Shown here: positions 4,642 to 6,664 of the stretch, piece by piece
Layout of the letters: every line of letters begins with the position of its first letter
Numbering within the stretch: position 1 is the first letter of the stretch
DNA from: Acidobacteriaceae bacterium
Lineage (GTDB): Bacteria; Acidobacteriota; Terriglobia; Terriglobales; Acidobacteriaceae
NCBI GenBank assembly: GCA_003135315.1
Contig: PLBD01000113.1
Span: 1 to 6,664, forward strand
Direction: 5' to 3'
Length of the DNA stretch: 6,664 nt
Made by a program: the position numbers and the translations under genes
Notes under the pieces: model-generated
The model's database searches: none
What the model was told of the DNA's origin: nothing
The model's input: the letters and a program-made list of their open reading frames with translations, nothing else

Positions 4642-5799
4642 TTACTGCGGCTGGGATTGCTCCGGAGGGAAATTGTTTCCAGGCTGCAGCGGCTGCTGCG
4701 GCTGAGACTGTGGCAGCGTGTTCTGCTGCTGGCCAAAACCGCCCTGCTGGCCGAACGTGTTCTGCTGTCCAAAGCCGCTTTGCTGCTGCCCGAAGCCGCT
4801 CTGCTGTTGGCCGTTCATCTGGCCGGCGGGGGTCCCAATCTGTGTTCCGCCGATGATCTGCGGCTGGTAAGGTCCGCGCAGCAACCCATTCTGGCGGTCC
4901 ATCATCGGGTTGTAGATGAACTGCCACTCGTTATAGGTTTTCTTCTTGTTGTAGATGCGGATCGTCGGGTCTTTACTCATACTGGCGACGCCGACGATGG
5001 CGCCGCCGCCAAACTGCGTATTGCCACCAGTGGTGTTCTGTCCAAAGGGTGAATTACCCTGCTGACCGCCTCCGGGCTGGCTGCTGCCAAAGCCGCTCTG
5101 CTGGTTATTGCCCGCACCGAAACCCTGATTGTTTCCCGGTTGGCCATTGAATCCGGAACCGCCGCTGGGCACGCCCTCGGAGTTATTACCCTGGTCGCTG
5201 TTTGTGGGGAAGCCGACCGTACTGCCCGGATTGCCTTGTGGATAGTAGCCCTGGCCGGAGTCCACCGGAAATCCGCTGCCGGAACCCGGCTGCTGCGACT
5301 GCTGTTGTTGCTGCGTGAAACCGAAGCTGCTTCCCTGACCGGGGGCAGGTACGCCGGGAATGACCGCGCCACCGGGCGTGATCGTGCCTCCTTGCGCACC
5401 TAGCGCGCCGGCGGGTGTACCCGGCGCACCGGTATTCAACAGAGTTGCAATGTCGGCATAGTTCAGCAGCTTCCACTTGCCGTCTTTAGTGAGCGGGTCT
5501 TTGAAGCGCTTGCGGAGATAACGAATCTGACCTTTGTCGAGGTCGTCCAGACTGGCGGGATAACGCCCGTTTTTCTTGTAGTACTTCTTGATGGCGCGCG
5601 CATACTCGGTGCCGCGGTGGATCATCTCTTCTTCACGATCGCGCTTAATCTGCTGCACTACTTTGGGCGCCACATAGTAGGTCGCGGTGATGATCATGAA
5701 CGCCATCATCAGCATGATGGCGAGCAACAGGTATCCGCCGTCGCGCTGGCGGCGCGATGACGAGACCTGCGGCGGATTGTGGCTGTCCTGCTGCATCAT
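4642..5799 (-). CDS. Type II secretion / type IV pilus pseudopilin with Gly/Gln-rich FG-repeat insert and tail
   Basis: This 385-residue secreted protein has a class III prepilin signal: a basic leader (1-22, ending 'RRQRDGG'), then the hydrophobic helix 'YLLLAIMLMMAFMIITATYY' (23-42). Cleavage by prepilin peptidase is expected after G22. The fifth mature residue is Ala, not the usual Glu. Next come an amphipathic helix with 'RDREEEMIHRGTEYARAIKKYY' character (53-74), 'GRYPASLDDL' (78-87) and 'DGKWKLLNY' (106-114), as in GspG-like pseudopilins. Residues about 123-263 are low-complexity Gly/Gln/Asn/Pro/Ser with many Phe-Gly pairs. Folded sequence resumes at 267-302 ('IVGVASMSKD', 'IYNKKKTYNEWQFIYNP'), and the tail (about 330-385) is again Gln/Gly-rich. 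It follows the PilP/GspC-like gene by 51 bases, fitting an operon. No clear Shine-Dalgarno is present, and the start may be either of two adjacent ATGs. Family good; exact role open. Confidence 0.8.
   Translation of the reverse strand: MMQQDSHNPPQVSSSRRQRDGGYLLLAIMLMMAFMIITATYYVAPKVVQQIKRDREEEMIHRGTEYARAIKKYYKKNGRYPASLDDLDKGQIRYLRKRFKDPLTKDGKWKLLNYADIATLLNTGAPGTPAGALGAQGGTITPGGAVIPGVPAPGQGSSFGFTQQQQQSQQPGSGSGFPVDSGQGYYPQGNPGSTVGFPTNSDQGNNSEGVPSGGSGFNGQPGNNQGFGAGNNQQSGFGSSQPGGGQQGNSPFGQNTTGGNTQFGGGAIVGVASMSKDPTIRIYNKKKTYNEWQFIYNPMMDRQNGLLRGPYQPQIIGGTQIGTPAGQMNGQQQSGFGQQQSGFGQQNTFGQQGGFGQQQNTLPQSQPQQPLQPGNNFPPEQSQPQ
4723..4800 (-). repeat. Protein-coding tandem repeats of SGFGQQ type in pseudopilin tail
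   Basis: Residues 334-359 consist of four units of six or seven residues: SGFGQQQ, SGFGQQ, NTFGQQ and GGFGQQQ. At DNA level the 18-21-base units share the CCGAAGCCGCT / CTGCTGTTG pattern with substitutions, suggesting duplication by slippage followed by drift. The region is likely disordered in the protein and could vary in copy number between strains. Confidence 0.7.
5011..5433 (-). repeat. Low-complexity insert (about residues 123-263) in the pseudopilin
   Basis: This stretch encodes about 140 residues made almost wholly of Gly, Gln, Asn, Ser, Pro and Thr with regularly spaced Phe (for example SSFGF, SGFPVD, VGFPTN, SGFNGQ, QGFGAG, SGFGSS, SPFGQN, TQFGGG). It includes a run of five Gln (163-167). 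The reading frame is intact, and conserved pseudopilin sequence lies on both sides, so it is an in-frame expansion and not a frameshift product. Confidence 0.7.
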
Positions 5800-5850
5800 G
5801 TTACGGGCGGACTGATCGAACTCGCTAAACGCAAGGCTCCAGCCCTGGCG

Positions 5851-6420
5851 TCATCCTGCGCTGAGCGGAAGGGTCTGGGTGTTGTTGGTCAGCACATCCT
5901 GCACTTCCACCGAATTCGGGTTAATGTGCATGATTTTGTAGCGCCGGTCCACAATGTCACCTTCCTTCGCCATGAAAATGTCTTCCCCCTTCAATAGGAA
6001 GATGCGCTTGCTGCCACCCTTTGGGCCGGCAAAGCCAAAGAACTTCAGATCGATGGGTGGCGGAGGTGGAGGCGTATAAACCGGCTTCGGCTGCTGATCC
6101 GCCGGCAACGGCGTGGGAATCTCGGGAGGCGGCGCCTCCGAGCGGAAAATATTCCGGCCCGTGCCCTTGTAGGTGATGTCCTCACTCGACTTCAGCAGAT
6201 CGAAGCGCAAACTGGGATCGAGCGAGTGCGCCAGCAGCGCGCGCGGCGCCTTGTGGCCGGTCTGCGAACTGCTGCGCTGGGCCGGCGTTGCGCTCGATTG
6301 CGCGGGCGCAGGGGTATCCCCGCCTCCACCGGTAAAGGTGCGCACCAACAGAACCGCGGCCACCACCACCAGCACGCCGGCGATAATGGTCTTCCTTTTG
6401 TTCTCGGTTCCCAGCTTCAC
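5851..6420 (-). CDS. PilP/GspC-like bitopic inner-membrane protein
   Basis: This 189-residue protein has a short basic cytoplasmic start ('KLGTENKRK'), one membrane segment (about 11-27, 'TIIAGVLVVVAAVLLV'), a long Gly/Ala/Ser/Pro linker, a 'GRNIFR' motif (88-93), a Pro-rich stretch with six consecutive prolines (117-122), and a C-terminal beta-rich domain (123-187, 'IDLKFFGFAG', 'RIFLLKGEDIFMAKEGDIV', 'YKIMHINPNSVEVQD'). This layout matches the homology-region domain of GspC and the periplasmic domain of PilP, which link the inner-membrane assembly platform to the outer-membrane secretin. The start is GTG at 6420-6418, overlapping the PilO-like stop as GTGA, which implies translational coupling. 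Its place directly after PilO is where PilP normally sits. Primary-sequence similarity to textbook PilP is weak, so the call rests on architecture and context. The secretin gene that often follows is absent here. Confidence 0.7.
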   Translation of the reverse strand: MKLGTENKRKTIIAGVLVVVAAVLLVRTFTGGGGDTPAPAQSSATPAQRSSSQTGHKAPRALLAHSLDPSLRFDLLKSSEDITYKGTGRNIFRSEAPPPEIPTPLPADQQPKPVYTPPPPPPIDLKFFGFAGPKGGSKRIFLLKGEDIFMAKEGDIVDRRYKIMHINPNSVEVQDVLTNNTQTLPLSAG

Positions 6421-6664
6421 GACTTCGGCGCTCCCGGGCGCAGATAAGTTTCCAGCTTCAATTGCAGACGAACGTTGCCCTGCTGCTCGCCCAGGGCGAT
6501 CCCGTCGATCAGGAAAAACATCTTGTCGCGCTCCAGGCCGTTGATGAACTTGACTTCCTGCAAGTAGTCGCCGGAGAGCGCAATCTCGATGTACAGCTTG
6601 CGAAGGTCCTCGACCGGCGCGGGTTTTTCCTCATACTTTATGCCGGAAAGATGCACGTTCGTCT
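6417..6664 (-). CDS. pilO: PilO-like type IV pilus / type II secretion assembly protein, C-terminal part
   Basis: The frame is open to the right edge, so only the last 81 complete codons are seen. The segment 'EDLRKLYIEIALSGDYLQEVKFINGLERDKMFFLIDGIAL' character followed by 'VRLQLKLETYLRP' has the strand-helix-strand pattern of the PilO periplasmic ferredoxin-like domain. PilO forms a dimer with PilN in the inner membrane and contacts PilP. The cytoplasmic end, membrane helix and coiled coil of PilO would lie outside the window. The GTG at 6656 is not taken as the start, because the frame continues upstream without a stop and the domain would be cut. Its stop overlaps the next gene's GTG. pilM and pilN would be expected just beyond the edge. 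Confidence 0.7.
   Translation of the reverse strand, partial: TNVHLSGIKYEEKPAPVEDLRKLYIEIALSGDYLQEVKFINGLERDKMFFLIDGIALGEQQGNVRLQLKLETYLRPGAPKS

Noticed and set aside
4723..5433. Repetitive stretch considered as a CRISPR array or other non-coding repeat
   Set aside because: The units are degenerate, contiguous and in frame, encode Gly/Gln-rich protein, and are flanked by conserved pseudopilin sequence; there are no unique spacers.

Overview
The window is GC-rich, tightly packed bacterial chromosomal DNA. It holds seven genes, five complete and two cut by the window edges. The gene set (agmatine-route putrescine enzymes, a bacterial deoxyhypusine-synthase-like protein, and a PilO / PilP-GspC-like / pseudopilin series with a Gly/Gln-rich pseudopilin) resembles Acidobacteriota and relatives. 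This is an inference from gene content and protein style; no phylogenetic marker is present. No tRNA, rRNA, CRISPR array, insertion sequence or phage gene was seen.

Region 1 (1-2282) looks like a polyamine locus. On the minus strand, aguB (N-carbamoylputrescine amidase, TTG start) is followed after 3 bases by the start of aguA (agmatine deiminase), which runs off the left edge. Together they convert agmatine to putrescine. Diverging on the plus strand across a 222-bp intergenic region is a deoxyhypusine-synthase-family gene (GTG start) that keeps the catalytic EAVSWGK lysine. Bacteria have no eIF5A, so this enzyme probably works on free polyamines, and the putrescine made by AguA/AguB is a plausible substrate.

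Region 2 (2319-4561, minus strand) is a two-gene, translationally coupled unit: a fumarylacetoacetate-hydrolase (FAH) family protein, then a DRE-TIM metallolyase of the homocitrate/isopropylmalate synthase type, overlapping by ATGA. The lyase keeps its metal ligands but lacks the His-Glu-x-Gly-x-His motif of true synthases, so its reaction is open. It converges on the deoxyhypusine-synthase-like gene; the 36-bp gap carries most of a perfect 13-bp tandem repeat.

Region 3 (4642-6664, minus strand) is the downstream part of a type IV pilus / type II secretion assembly operon: the C-terminus of a PilO-like protein (cut by the right edge), a PilP/GspC-like bitopic membrane protein overlapping it by GTGA, and an unusual pseudopilin. 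The pseudopilin's periplasmic domain is interrupted by about 140 residues of Gly/Gln/Asn-rich, Phe-Gly-containing sequence, and it ends in a second tail of SGFGQQ-type repeats. An 80-bp gap (4562-4641) with a short hairpin and a possible promoter separates this operon from region 2.
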